Position numbers and translations under genes: made by a program. A stretch of 64,000 bases of DNA from the NCBI RefSeq assembly GCF_017639205.1, contig NZ_CP071139.1:6695501-6759500 (forward strand), given 5' to 3'. This document shows, in pieces, positions 56,906 to 64,000 of this stretch; position 1 is the first letter of the stretch, and every line of letters starts with the position of its first letter. Below the pieces are notes generated by a model. It made no database searches, was not told where the DNA came from, and saw only the letters and a list, made by a program, of their open reading frames with translations. This DNA comes from Streptomyces nojiriensis (GTDB taxonomy: Bacteria > Actinomycetota > Actinomycetes > Streptomycetales > Streptomycetaceae).

Positions 56906-58837
56906 TCAGGCGGCGCCGATCACGCCCCCGTCGAGGCGGCGGACGGCGATCGTGGCCGAACGGGGCCGGCCGGCCGGATCGCGGTCCGGCCAGTCGCTGA
57001 CCGCCCGCGGGTTCTCGGCCGTGGGAGCCCCCCACGCCGCCGTCGACGAGCCCGGGTGTTGGATGTTGACGAACAAGGTGCGTCCGTCAGGGGTGGCGGT
57101 CACCCCGGTGACCTCGGCGCCCCGCGGTGCGGTGAGGAAGCGGCGGACCGTGCCGGTGCGCGGGTCGGCGACGAGCAGCGCGTTGTTGCCGAGGTTCTCG
57201 TGGTTGCGCTCCTCCTGGTGGAGCGAGTGGGCCGAGACGCCGGTGCTGATCCACAGCTGTCCGGTGATGTCGAAGGCCAGCCCCTTGGGGGAACCGAACG
57301 CGCCCGCCTCGTCCAGCCCGACCGCCTGGTCGTGCACGGGGTCGCCGGCCAGCAGGAAGACGTCCCAGCGGAACCCGGCCGCCGTATCGGCCCCCTCCTG
57401 CCAGCGGATGACGTGGCCGTACGGGTTCGCGTCCCGGGGCCCCGCTCCGCGTACGTGACCGCCCGCGCCGTTGGCGAGCGCGCAGTAGACGTCGCCGTTG
57501 CGCGGGCTGACGGCGATCTGCTGGGGGCGGTCCAGGCGGGTGGCGCCGAGGGCGTCCGCCGCCTCGCGCGCCCGCAGCAGGACATCGGCCTGGTCCTTCC
57601 AGCCGTGGGCGGCGGTGAGCACGGACCGGCCGTGGGCGAGCGGCAGCCACTCGCCCCGGCCGTCCTCGTGGAAGCGCGCGACATGGAGGACACCGTGGTC
57701 CAGGGGGCTGCGGCCCTTGGCGTGCGCGGACTTCCAGGGGGCTTCGCCGACGAACTTGTAGAGGTAGCCGCCGTCCTCGTCGTCGCCGCTGTACACGACG
57801 ACGTGCCCGTCCCGGGTCTCGCCGACCGCCGCCGAGGAGTGGTTGAAACGGCCGAGGGCGGTCCGCTTCACCGGGGTGCTTCCGGCCGGGTCCAGCGGGT
57901 CGATCTCGACGATCCAGCCGAACCGGTTCGGCTCGTTGGCGGTGCGGGCGAGGTCGAAGCGGGGCACGGCGGCATGCCAGTGCTGCCCGTGGCCGAGCGC
58001 GCTCAGGCCGTAGCGGCGCTGCGTGGCCGTGGGCCGCCATGCCGGGTCGTCCGTACCGAACCAGCCGTTGGCGTTCTCCTCGCACGCGAGGTACGAGCCC
58101 CAGGGCGTGACGCCGTGTCCGCTGTTGCTCAGGGTGCCGACCGGGGCGTCACCGGTCTGTAGGGCGGGGTGCCCCGTGGCCAGCGGGCCGGAGAACGTCA
58201 CGGGCGTGGTGCCGGTGATCCGGGCACCGCGCGCCGAACCGGTCGACCGCCAGGTGCCGTCGGCCCGCAGCTGTACCTCGACGGCGGTGATCCCCTGTGC
58301 GGCCAGGCCCTTCGCCACCTTCTCGGCGGTCACCGCCTGCGCCCCGGAGCCCTGGCCGGTGTACAGCAGGGTGGGGTCCACCGACTCGTGGTTGATCAGC
58401 AGCATGCCGCGCCGGCTGCCTTCGGCGCCGCGGCCCAGCGGGAAGAAGTGCGTCCCGCTGTGGTGGGACCCGATCTGGCGGGCCTGTTCGGCGGCGGTGT
58501 TGCCGCCGTCCTGCCGCCAGGCGGGACCGGCGGGGGAAAGGGGCGCCCCCCAGGGGGCGAGGGTCCGGACGGTGTAGCCCGCGGGAACGGTGATCCGGTC
58601 GGCCGTGTCGACCGGGACGGCGTCGAAGCCCTTGCCGTGCGGCTGGGCCCCGGTCTTCACCGGAGCCGACGGAGCCGCCGAAGCCGCCGGTGGCGGCGCG
58701 AGCGCGAACTGGGCGGCGACGAGGGCACCGCCCACCAACAGGTTCCGGCGGCTCAGCAGCCGGACGGCCACCAGGTCCTGGAAGTCCCGGCCACCGGCGC
58801 CGGCGGCCGGCGCGGCCGGCCGAATGTCGTCCGACAT
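56906..58837 (-). CDS. PhoX-type (DUF839) alkaline phosphatase, Tat-exported
   Basis: A 643-residue enzyme. Twin-arginine signal LLSRRNLLVGGALVAAQFAL (residues about 27-46) then an AxA region. PhoX landmarks: GTHFFPLGRG, MLLINHESVDPTLLYT, GVTPWGSYLACEENANGWFG, RFNHSSAAVGETRDGHVVVYSGDDEDGGYLYKF, ISPRNGDVYCALAN-type and GSPKGLAFDITGQLWI. PhoX uses Ca2+ and Fe3+ to release phosphate from organic esters outside the cell. Start ATG at 58837 with AAGGAG 4 nt upstream. A 25-bp palindrome lies 166 nt upstream. Confidence 0.88.
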   Translation of the reverse strand: MSDDIRPAAPAAGAGGRDFQDLVAVRLLSRRNLLVGGALVAAQFALAPPPAASAAPSAPVKTGAQPHGKGFDAVPVDTADRITVPAGYTVRTLAPWGAPLSPAGPAWRQDGGNTAAEQARQIGSHHSGTHFFPLGRGAEGSRRGMLLINHESVDPTLLYTGQGSGAQAVTAEKVAKGLAAQGITAVEVQLRADGTWRSTGSARGARITGTTPVTFSGPLATGHPALQTGDAPVGTLSNSGHGVTPWGSYLACEENANGWFGTDDPAWRPTATQRRYGLSALGHGQHWHAAVPRFDLARTANEPNRFGWIVEIDPLDPAGSTPVKRTALGRFNHSSAAVGETRDGHVVVYSGDDEDGGYLYKFVGEAPWKSAHAKGRSPLDHGVLHVARFHEDGRGEWLPLAHGRSVLTAAHGWKDQADVLLRAREAADALGATRLDRPQQIAVSPRNGDVYCALANGAGGHVRGAGPRDANPYGHVIRWQEGADTAAGFRWDVFLLAGDPVHDQAVGLDEAGAFGSPKGLAFDITGQLWISTGVSAHSLHQEERNHENLGNNALLVADPRTGTVRRFLTAPRGAEVTGVTATPDGRTLFVNIQHPGSSTAAWGAPTAENPRAVSDWPDRDPAGRPRSATIAVRRLDGGVIGAA

Positions 58838-59002
58838 GTGTCTCCTTGTCGCTGCACTGCCGCACCGCCGGGCCGCCGCACGGCTGCCGGACGGCATGCC
58901 GCAGCGCCGCCACGTGCGATGGGTTGGGGGCGGCGCGCCCCGGTGAAGTCGTCACGGGGCGCGCGGAACCGAATCTAGCGAGGCGGCGGGCCAATGCGGT
59001 CC

Positions 59003-59027
59003 GCGGACCGTCCCAGGGACGGTCCGC
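59003..59027. promoter_or_regulatory. 25-bp perfect palindrome upstream of phoX-type gene (GTCCCAGGGAC core)
   Basis: Arms GCGGACCGTCCC and GGGACGGTCCGC match exactly around a central A. The GTCCC...GGGAC theme recurs immediately downstream (GTCCC at 59031, GGGAC at 59046, 10 nt apart). The same core appears near the CHAP amidase and between the HTH regulator and the small secreted protein. Probable operator. Confidence 0.6.
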
Positions 59028-59058
59028 CGCGTCCCAACCACCTGTGGGACATGCCGAT

Positions 59059-59090
59059 CAGGGGCCCGTGCCACGAGGCACGGGCCCCTG
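59059..59090 (-). terminator. Terminator after the CHAP amidase gene
   Basis: CAGGGGCCCGTGCC and GGCACGGGCCCCTG pair over 14 bp with loop ACGA, 20 nt past the minus-strand stop at 59110. Confidence 0.9.
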
Positions 59091-59109
59091 ACCTGCAGCG
59101 GGAGGTCGC

Positions 59110-60447
59110 TCAGCCGCCCGAGGGCGAGACGATCGCGTACGCGGGCCAGCCGCCGACGAGACGGCGGGTGACGCGCTCCACCCGGTCGTTGTGGTTGCCC
59201 TCGATGGTGGTGACGGTCCCGTCACCGTTGTCCTTCTCGATCACGCCGACGTGGACGCTCGTGGAGGTGTTCGAGGGGCCGGAGCCGAAGAGGATCACAT
59301 CGCCCGGCTTGGGCGCGGCGTTCCGCAGGTCCGTACGGAGCGTTCCGTGGTCGCGCCCGTAGTAGTAGAAGTCCCCGCTGAAGGCCGTGTGGTAGTTGAT
59401 CCCGGCCTGCTGCCAGGTCCAGCTGGCGAAGTGCGCGCACCAGGCCTCACAACGGCCGTACGGGTTGCAGTTGTTGCCCCACTCCTCCTGGCCGAGCTGG
59501 GAACGCGCCGCCTGGATGATCTTGTCGCGGACGCTGCCCGACAGCGGGGGTACGGGGACGGTCGGGCTGCCGCCGCTGGGCCCGCCGCCGGGGCCGGTGC
59601 TGCCGATCTCGCGGGCGATGCCCATGGCCGCCATCGTCCGCGGGCCGGCTATGCCGTCCACCTCCAGCCCGTGCCCCGACTGGTAGGTCCGCACGGCGCT
59701 CAGGGTGTTGGGGCCGTAGTCGCCGTCGGCCTGCGTGCCGGCCGCGCTCTGCACCCGCTGCACCTTCGCCGTCAGGGCGCCCTTGGTCTGGGGGCCGGCG
59801 ATGCCGTCGACCTCCAGGTCGTTGTCGCTCTGGAAGGACAGCACGGCGTTCTTGGTGCGGGGGCCGTAGGCGCCGTCCACACCGCTCAGCGGCAGGTAGC
59901 CCAGACCGGCGAGATTCCGCTGGAGGAGCTTGGTCTCGGAGTCGGTCCCGGTGCCCGGTCCGCTGGAGACGATCCGGTCGATGTTCATCTCGCCCATGGT
60001 CTGGGGGCCGGCGATGCCGTCGACCTCCAGGCCGTGGCGGCTCTGGTACGACCTCACGGCGTCGAGGGTGTTCGCGCCGTAGTCGCCGTCGGCCTGCGTG
60101 CCGGCCGCGGACTGCACCTGCTTGACCTTGGCCAGCAGGGCGGCCGTGGTCTTCGGCCCGGCGTCGCCGTCCACGTCGAGGCCGTTGTCCCGCTGGAAGT
60201 GCCGTACGGAGTCCTGAGTCTGCGGCCCGTACGCGCCGTCGACACCGCTGCGCGGGAGGTAGCTGAGGCCCGACAGGCCCCGCTGGAGCAGACCCGTGTC
60301 GACGGCGTGCGCGGTCGGCACCGGTCCGGTCAGCAGCGCCGTCAGGGCAGCGGCGACGGTCAGGAGGGCGGCCATCAGCCTGCGGGCCGACACCGCCGCC
60401 CGGTCCGGGGGCCGGGTGGAGAGGGATGGGGAAGACAGTGAAGACAT
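59110..60447 (-). CDS. Secreted CHAP-domain amidase with four peptidoglycan-binding modules
   Basis: A 445-residue exported protein. Signal peptide (ARRLMAALLTVAAALTALLTG ... AHA). Four PG_binding_1-like modules between about 35 and 275 (GVDGAYGPQTQDSVRHFQRD; LEVDGIAGPQT repeated). A CHAP domain follows from about 305 (IIQAARSQLGQEEWGNNCNPYGRCEAWCAHFASW with the catalytic Cys region, VHVGVIEKDNGDGTVTTIEGN with His). It should cleave peptidoglycan cross-bridges or stem peptides. A 13-bp hairpin sits 20 nt upstream of the ATG at 60447. Confidence 0.88.
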   Translation of the reverse strand: MSSLSSPSLSTRPPDRAAVSARRLMAALLTVAAALTALLTGPVPTAHAVDTGLLQRGLSGLSYLPRSGVDGAYGPQTQDSVRHFQRDNGLDVDGDAGPKTTAALLAKVKQVQSAAGTQADGDYGANTLDAVRSYQSRHGLEVDGIAGPQTMGEMNIDRIVSSGPGTGTDSETKLLQRNLAGLGYLPLSGVDGAYGPRTKNAVLSFQSDNDLEVDGIAGPQTKGALTAKVQRVQSAAGTQADGDYGPNTLSAVRTYQSGHGLEVDGIAGPRTMAAMGIAREIGSTGPGGGPSGGSPTVPVPPLSGSVRDKIIQAARSQLGQEEWGNNCNPYGRCEAWCAHFASWTWQQAGINYHTAFSGDFYYYGRDHGTLRTDLRNAAPKPGDVILFGSGPSNTSTSVHVGVIEKDNGDGTVTTIEGNHNDRVERVTRRLVGGWPAYAIVSPSGG

Positions 60448-60466
60448 GAGCGGAATGGGCCTTTCG

Positions 60467-60497
60467 GCTGCGTGGTGACGGTCGGTCACCACGCAGC
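60467..60497 (-). promoter_or_regulatory. Hairpin just upstream of the CHAP amidase start
   Basis: GCTGCGTGGTGAC and GTCACCACGCAGC form a 13-bp perfect stem with 5-nt loop GGTCG, 20 nt before the ATG. Position suggests a leader structure affecting translation or an operator. It does not look like a known riboswitch to me. Confidence 0.5.
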
Positions 60498-60534
60498 TTC
60501 AAGGGCCGCGCCGCGTCCCCTCCAGTACCTCAGC

Positions 60535-60567
60535 GTCTCTGGGACGAGCCCGGGATGTCCCTGGGCC
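60535..60567. promoter_or_regulatory. Pair of GTCCCWGGGAC-like sites upstream of the CHAP amidase
   Basis: GTCTCTGGGAC at 60535-60545 and GTCCCTGGGCC at 60557-60567 each differ from the palindrome by one base. Their centres are 22 bp apart, two helical turns. They lie 90-120 nt upstream of the amidase ATG. Confidence 0.5.
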
Positions 60568-60600
60568 AAGGCCCTCTTCCACCCGTCGCCGCGCCGGCCG

Positions 60601-61575
60601 TCAGGGCTGCTGGACAGCCCCTTCGGGCGCACACTGCATCTGCTTCTCCGCCGGGATCGCCCCGCACACGCTCATCGCTTCGAGGGGAGCCTCGGCGGAG
60701 ACCGCGAGCATCTTGGTGTACGAGTCGTGCTCGAAGCGGATCAGGGCTTCCAGCTCGGTCCCCCTGGCATCCCTGATGATCACCTTGTCGCCGACGGCCC
60801 CGCCTTCGATGCGTCCCCATACCGATTGGCAGGCCGCGCTGTAGCGGAGCTGGATGTGCATGCCGCGCAGGAAGGTGCTCTTGGCCGTCGTCGCGTCCCA
60901 ATGGCATTCCATGGCCTGGGGATCGTGGCGCAGGCAGGTGTCGGACTTGCACTTGACCTGGATGTCACCGGCTCGCGGGACGAGGGTCGCGGTCTCCTCG
61001 CCGCCGCTCTTCTTGCTGTCGGCCGGCTTTCCCGCCGCATCCGGAGAGCGGCCTCCCGCCGTGGTGGAGGAGAAGGCGAGGCCGGTGGCGACCGAGCCCA
61101 GCAGGGCTCCCGCGGTGATGTATCCGATCACGCCGAATCTTCGTCTCCACTCGGACCGGGGTCTCTCGCGCGGCGACGGGGCCTCTGCCTGCGGGGCGTC
61201 CGGCACGCCGGCGTCCGGCGGTGCCTCGTGTGCGGCCTCCGGCCCGGGCCGCTCGGGCTCGGCCGTCGCCGTCGCCGTCGGTACGGGTGCGGCCGTGGCC
61301 GGGGCGCCGCTCGCCGGGGCGGAGACGGCCCGCGCCAGCAGGTCGAGCAGCGGCTCCGGGTCCGTGCCCGCCACGGCCGCGAGTTGCTCGACGGCCACGG
61401 TGGTCGGCAGCTGCTTCCCGTTGAGGAATCGCTCCCATGACGAGCGGCTGTAGTGCGTCCGGTCGGCAAGCCGGCCGAAGCTGAGTTGCGAGGACTCCTT
61501 GATCCTGCGCATCTCCGTACTCAACTGGGCACGCGCCGACTCCGTGCCACCTGTCACCTTTGTCCGGTCAGACAT
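60601..61575 (-). CDS. Membrane-anchored HTH regulator with DUF2690 domain
   Basis: A 324-residue protein. XRE-type HTH at about 20-65 (RRIKESSQLSFGRLADRTHYSRSSWERFLNGKQLP), Pro/Ala-rich linker, one membrane helix at about 150-172 (FGVIGYITAGALLGSVATGLAF), then an extracytoplasmic DUF2690 domain with several Cys (VKCKSDTCLRHDPQAMECHWD ... YSAACQSVWGRI). This is a one-component sensor layout linking an outside signal to DNA binding. ATG at 61575 with GGGGGG upstream; the ATG at 61605 is an alternative. Neighbouring GTCCCWGGGAC palindromes are its likely targets (inference). Confidence 0.82.
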   Translation of the reverse strand: MSDRTKVTGGTESARAQLSTEMRRIKESSQLSFGRLADRTHYSRSSWERFLNGKQLPTTVAVEQLAAVAGTDPEPLLDLLARAVSAPASGAPATAAPVPTATATAEPERPGPEAAHEAPPDAGVPDAPQAEAPSPRERPRSEWRRRFGVIGYITAGALLGSVATGLAFSSTTAGGRSPDAAGKPADSKKSGGEETATLVPRAGDIQVKCKSDTCLRHDPQAMECHWDATTAKSTFLRGMHIQLRYSAACQSVWGRIEGGAVGDKVIIRDARGTELEALIRFEHDSYTKMLAVSAEAPLEAMSVCGAIPAEKQMQCAPEGAVQQP

Positions 61576-61688
61576 CAAAGGCCCCCCAACTCGCTTATGC
61601 GCCATACAGCTTCCCCGAGACGGTGTGGCGCGAGGGACAGGATATGCGGCGCCGCTGACAGTCCCGGACTCGGCGCCGGGCACCGGAA

Positions 61689-61815
61689 TCCCTAGGGACG
61701 GCCGCCATCGGGCGTCCCTGGGCCGGAAGGGCCGCGACGTGGGACGTCCCAGGGAAGCGACCCCCTGTGGGCAGATCGCACAACGGTTTCCGGCCTCGGG
61801 CGTGTCCCTGGGACA
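61689..61815. promoter_or_regulatory. Cluster of four GTCCCWGGGAC-like palindromes
   Basis: Between the HTH regulator (minus) and the secreted protein (plus): TCCCTAGGGA at 61689-61698, GTCCCTGGGCC at 61714-61724, GTCCCAGGGAA at 61746-61756 (with GGGACGTCCC overlapping at 61741-61750), and TGTCCCTGGGACA at 61803-61815, a perfect 13-bp palindrome. Such repetition is typical of an autoregulated divergent operator. The rest of 61576-61945 is non-coding. Confidence 0.6.
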
Positions 61816-61945
61816 TGCGGCCGCCCGCTGGGACGGCGGGCCCGCGGCCATGATGATGCGGCGCCGGGGCGTCCCCGTCCGGCGATCCCCACCGCCCCCC
61901 CCACACACACAGAACACGTCACCAGCAGAAGGAAGTTGCCGCGTC

Positions 61946-62341
61946 ATGCCTCAGATCTCCCCGCGCAGGACCCTCACGGCTCTCGCCCTGGCGGCCGCAG
62001 CCGTCGGCTCCCTGCTCGTCACGGCTCCCGCCGCCCAGGCCAACGACTACCTCGGCGCATGCCTGGACAGCGTCGGCTACCGCAAGTCGCCCAACGGCTG
62101 GAACGTTCCGGCGCGGAACTTCTCCCAGGGTTCCTCGGGCGTGTGCGTCAAGGAGCTGCAGCTCGACCTCGCCTCGACCATCGGCATCGATGAAGAGGAC
62201 TGGGCCGGCTTCGTCGACGGCCGCTTCGGCCCGAAGACGGACAAGTACGTGCGGCGCTTCCAGCAGTCCAGCCACCTCGAGGTGGACGGCATCGTCGGCC
62301 CCCGGACGTGGGAGAGCCTCATCTCCCGCACCACGGATTGA
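61946..62341 (+). CDS. Small secreted peptidoglycan-binding protein
   Basis: A 131-residue protein. Signal peptide RRTLTALALAAAAVGSLLVTAPAAQA is cleaved near residue 34. The mature part is a single PG_binding_1-type module (VKELQLDLASTI ... GFVDGRFGPKTDKYVRRFQQSSHLEVDGIVGPRTWESLI) with two Cys (ACLDS, GVCVKE) that may form a disulfide. No catalytic domain. GAAGGAAG precedes the ATG. Confidence 0.85.
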   Translation: MPQISPRRTLTALALAAAAVGSLLVTAPAAQANDYLGACLDSVGYRKSPNGWNVPARNFSQGSSGVCVKELQLDLASTIGIDEEDWAGFVDGRFGPKTDKYVRRFQQSSHLEVDGIVGPRTWESLISRTTD

Positions 62342-62467
62342 GAGGGAGCCGCACGCCGCCGCGACCGGGCCGGCGCCACGCCTGCTCCCGCCACGCCGCG
62401 GGGAAGGGGTTGGGATCCCCGTTCCAGGAGGCCCGCAGGGCCCCGCGCGAGCGGGTGCAGGCGACGA

Positions 62468-62497
62468 AGGGCAGGCTCGACTCGCCGAGCCTGCCCT
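62468..62497 (+). terminator. Terminator hairpin downstream of the secreted protein gene
   Basis: AGGGCAGGCTCG and CGAGCCTGCCCT pair over 12 bp with a 6-nt loop. It lies 127 nt past the stop at 62341. Confidence 0.7.
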
Positions 62498-62615
62498 CCC
62501 GGTGGTGCTCTTCCAGTACCTCAAGCGGCGCCCGCCGTTCGACGACGAGCCGCTGCGCCGCGCCCTGACGCAGCGGTTCAACGCCATCGACGGCATCGAC
62601 CTGGCGCTCCCCTGA
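62498..62615 (+). pseudogene. Possible vestige of a protein-coding gene
   Basis: One frame gives PVVLFQYLKRRPPFDDEPL, then RRALTQRFNAIDGIDLALP and TGA. This is protein-like, with hydrophobic and charged alternation, unlike the flanks. It has no start codon or ribosome site of its own and is preceded by the terminator hairpin. I do not recognise the family. It may be the C-terminal remnant of a deleted gene. Confidence 0.3.
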
Positions 62616-62628
62616 CCCGAGCGGCGCC

Positions 62629-62666
62629 GCCGGACGGCACGACGCCAACGGCGTCGGCCGTCCGGC
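62629..62666 (-). terminator. Compound terminator after mbtH-like gene
   Basis: Outer stem GCCGGACGGC / GCCGTCCGGC (10 bp) encloses inner stem GACGCC / GGCGTC with loop AAC. It lies 24 nt past the mbtH-like stop on the minus strand. Confidence 0.85.
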
Positions 62667-62689
62667 CGGTCCGCGGGACGCCGGTCACC

Positions 62690-62926
62690 TCATGCGGCGC
62701 CGGCGGAAGCCGGGTCCGCGGCCATCGTGTCGCGCAGGCTCTTCGGGCGCAGGTCGGTCCAGTTCGCCTCGACGTGCTCCAGGCACCGCCGACGGGATTC
62801 CGCGCCGAATATGATGCGCCAGCCGGCGGGAATCTCGGCGAACGACGGCCACAGCGAGTGCTGTTCCTCGTCGTTCACCAGGACGTAGAACCGGCCGTCG
62901 GCGTCGTCGAACGGGTTGCTGCTCAT
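62690..62926 (-). CDS. MbtH-like protein (NRPS adenylation-domain partner)
   Basis: A 78-residue protein. NPFDDADGRFYVLVNDEEQHSLWP, PAGWRIIFG and ANWTDLRPKSL contain the family's conserved Trp and NxEEQ.S.WP signatures. MbtH proteins bind and activate or solubilise NRPS adenylation domains. No NRPS gene is in the window, so this is an orphan copy that may serve clusters elsewhere. GGAG precedes the ATG at 62926. Confidence 0.92.
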   Translation of the reverse strand: MSSNPFDDADGRFYVLVNDEEQHSLWPSFAEIPAGWRIIFGAESRRRCLEHVEANWTDLRPKSLRDTMAADPASAGAA

Positions 62927-63085
62927 GGAACCACTCCAATTCAAGCCGTTCACGGTCCGACTCCCGGCCGGGAATCGGACCGTCATCCGTTGGTGGGGAT
63001 GGAGTTGGCGGGACCGCCGTTCCCGATCATGACATGGGCGCCACCGGCGCGGCCCGTGTTCTCTCCACCTCGCGCGCGAGGCCGC

Positions 63086-64000
63086 CTACGGGAGCGGGAG
63101 GGCGATCAGCTTCTTCTCCTCGCGGAGGTAGAGCCGCTTGCCGTCCGGATCCGGCGTCACGGCGTAGGCACTCGTCCTGTAGTGCCAGACCGGGGCCTGG
63201 GTGCGGATGCGGACGGCTCGCAGGCCCGTCGCGTCCATGCTGTAGACGTGGCTCGGGGTGACCACGGGGGCGATGTCGCGATTCGGTTTCGCGCCCTCCG
63301 GCAGGATGTCCGTCCATTGCAAGGTGCCGACGAGGGTGCTGATGGCGACGATGCCGCGGGTGCCCTCCACGGCGTAGACGACCCCGTCGCGGACGGTCGT
63401 CATGCCGTACCGGCGCTGGGCGCCCACCTCACCCGCGTCGCGGTTCGCGCCGAAGGACCAGACCTTTTCGCCGTCGGTGAGCCGCAGCGCGTGCACCTTC
63501 TTGGCGCCGATGTACACGCAGTCGTCATCCGTGGCCGGCCGGCCCGGCGTGGCGCCGGGTGCTTCGACCGACACGTTCCAGCGCTCGGCGCCGCTGCCGG
63601 CGTCGTGCACGGACATCCGCAGGGCGCCGCTCGTCTCAGCGTGCTGCCACAGCAGTAGGCCGCCGCGTACGGCCTTGACGCCGATGGGGGTCGGGCGTCC
63701 CAACTGCACCTGCTCCTCGGTGGGGGCCGCCGCCGGCTGCCGCCACAGTTCCCTGCCGGTCTTCAGGCTCGCGGCCACCACGGACCACTGGCCGCTCCCG
63801 GCCGCCCCGGCGTAGAGGAACACGGTGTCGCCGGCCACCCCGAGGATCTGGTTGAGCGCGTTCGTACCGTCGTACGCGGGAAGCCGGACGAGCGGCGCCT
63901 GCTCCGTGCCGTTCTCCAGGGACAGGGGTACCACCGCGAGGGCCTTGTCCGCGGCGTCCGGCTTCCTCACCGCGTACAGGACCTTGCCGTCGGTGGCGAC
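63086..64000 (-). CDS. PQQ-like beta-propeller protein (5' part outside window)
   Basis: At least 304 residues, open to the window edge (VATDGKVLYAVRKPDAA reads in from position 64000). Repeated beta-propeller blades of the PQQ/YVTN type: LKTGRELWRQ, GSGAERWNVS, LTDGEKVWSF, LVGTLQWTD, each a D/T-G-x-x-x-W blade signature. In Streptomyces such propellers are often the extracellular part of Ser/Thr kinases or stand-alone secreted proteins; the missing N-terminus decides which. Confidence 0.8.
   Translation of the reverse strand, partial: VATDGKVLYAVRKPDAADKALAVVPLSLENGTEQAPLVRLPAYDGTNALNQILGVAGDTVFLYAGAAGSGQWSVVAASLKTGRELWRQPAAAPTEEQVQLGRPTPIGVKAVRGGLLLWQHAETSGALRMSVHDAGSGAERWNVSVEAPGATPGRPATDDDCVYIGAKKVHALRLTDGEKVWSFGANRDAGEVGAQRRYGMTTVRDGVVYAVEGTRGIVAISTLVGTLQWTDILPEGAKPNRDIAPVVTPSHVYSMDATGLRAVRIRTQAPVWHYRTSAYAVTPDPDGKRLYLREEKKLIALPLP

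Noticed and set aside
58940..58960. PHO-box-like CTTCACCGGGG element upstream of the PhoX-type gene
   Set aside because: Only one poor 11-nt unit matches GTTCACCCGGC; no second direct repeat in register. Phosphate control remains plausible but is not supported here.

Overview
The window is chromosomal DNA of a high-GC actinomycete, almost certainly Streptomyces or a close relative. The evidence is very high third-position GC, many GTG starts, near-universal 4-nt stop/start overlaps, and genes typical of the genus (cutRS, sepH, DUF4193, DUF3710, DUF3159, an MbtH-like protein, a rare in-frame TTA codon). I see no tRNA, rRNA, CRISPR array, transposase or integrase.

Layout. 0-1.8 kb: two small membrane proteins and a GlxA-type regulator. 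1.8-9 kb: a tightly coupled six-gene minus-strand operon (lipoprotein, FecCD permease, ATPase, DUF364 protein, PduX-like GHMP kinase, divergent cysteine-synthase-fold PLP enzyme) facing a divergent MFS exporter. The shared intergenic region holds a Zur-like box and a perfect 25-bp palindrome. I read this as an uncharacterised metal-acquisition or metallophore locus. 9-24 kb: housekeeping genes (VOC protein, sulfurtransferase, sepH, FAD lactone oxidase, MFS, coproporphyrin ferrochelatase, IMPase, cutRS, DUF4193, thioesterase, dut, DUF3710). 24.5-33.3 kb: a potassium-homeostasis neighbourhood (kdpDE without kdpFABC, two TrkA/Ceo-type subunits, a KimA-like permease), interrupted by OB-fold and DUF3159 genes and a 565-nt GC-rich gene-free stretch.

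33.4-55 kb: an RNA methyltransferase gene, then a defence island. A type I restriction-modification operon carries two different hsdM genes, hsdS and hsdR; hsdR has a TTA codon. The operon is bracketed by the methyltransferase 3' end and a displaced ~60-nt second copy of that 3' end, which still sits beside a strong terminator. Next come a translationally coupled P450 / MAB_1171c-like membrane protein / ImmA-IrrE trio with an XRE regulator, and a complete four-gene Wadjet (JetABCD) anti-plasmid system.

55-64 kb: a cell-surface block with a double PGRP-type amidase without signal peptide, Tat-exported PhoX, a CHAP amidase with peptidoglycan-binding repeats, a membrane-anchored HTH/DUF2690 regulator, a small secreted peptidoglycan-binding protein, an orphan MbtH and a beta-propeller protein running off the edge. 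Three intergenic regions here share palindromes of the form GTCCCWGGGAC, suggesting a local, undescribed regulon.

The candidates I consider most novel are the metallophore-like operon, the XRE/ImmA/membrane/P450 quartet between two defence systems, the GTCCCWGGGAC regulon, and the insertion history and possible TTA-timed restriction of the type I system.
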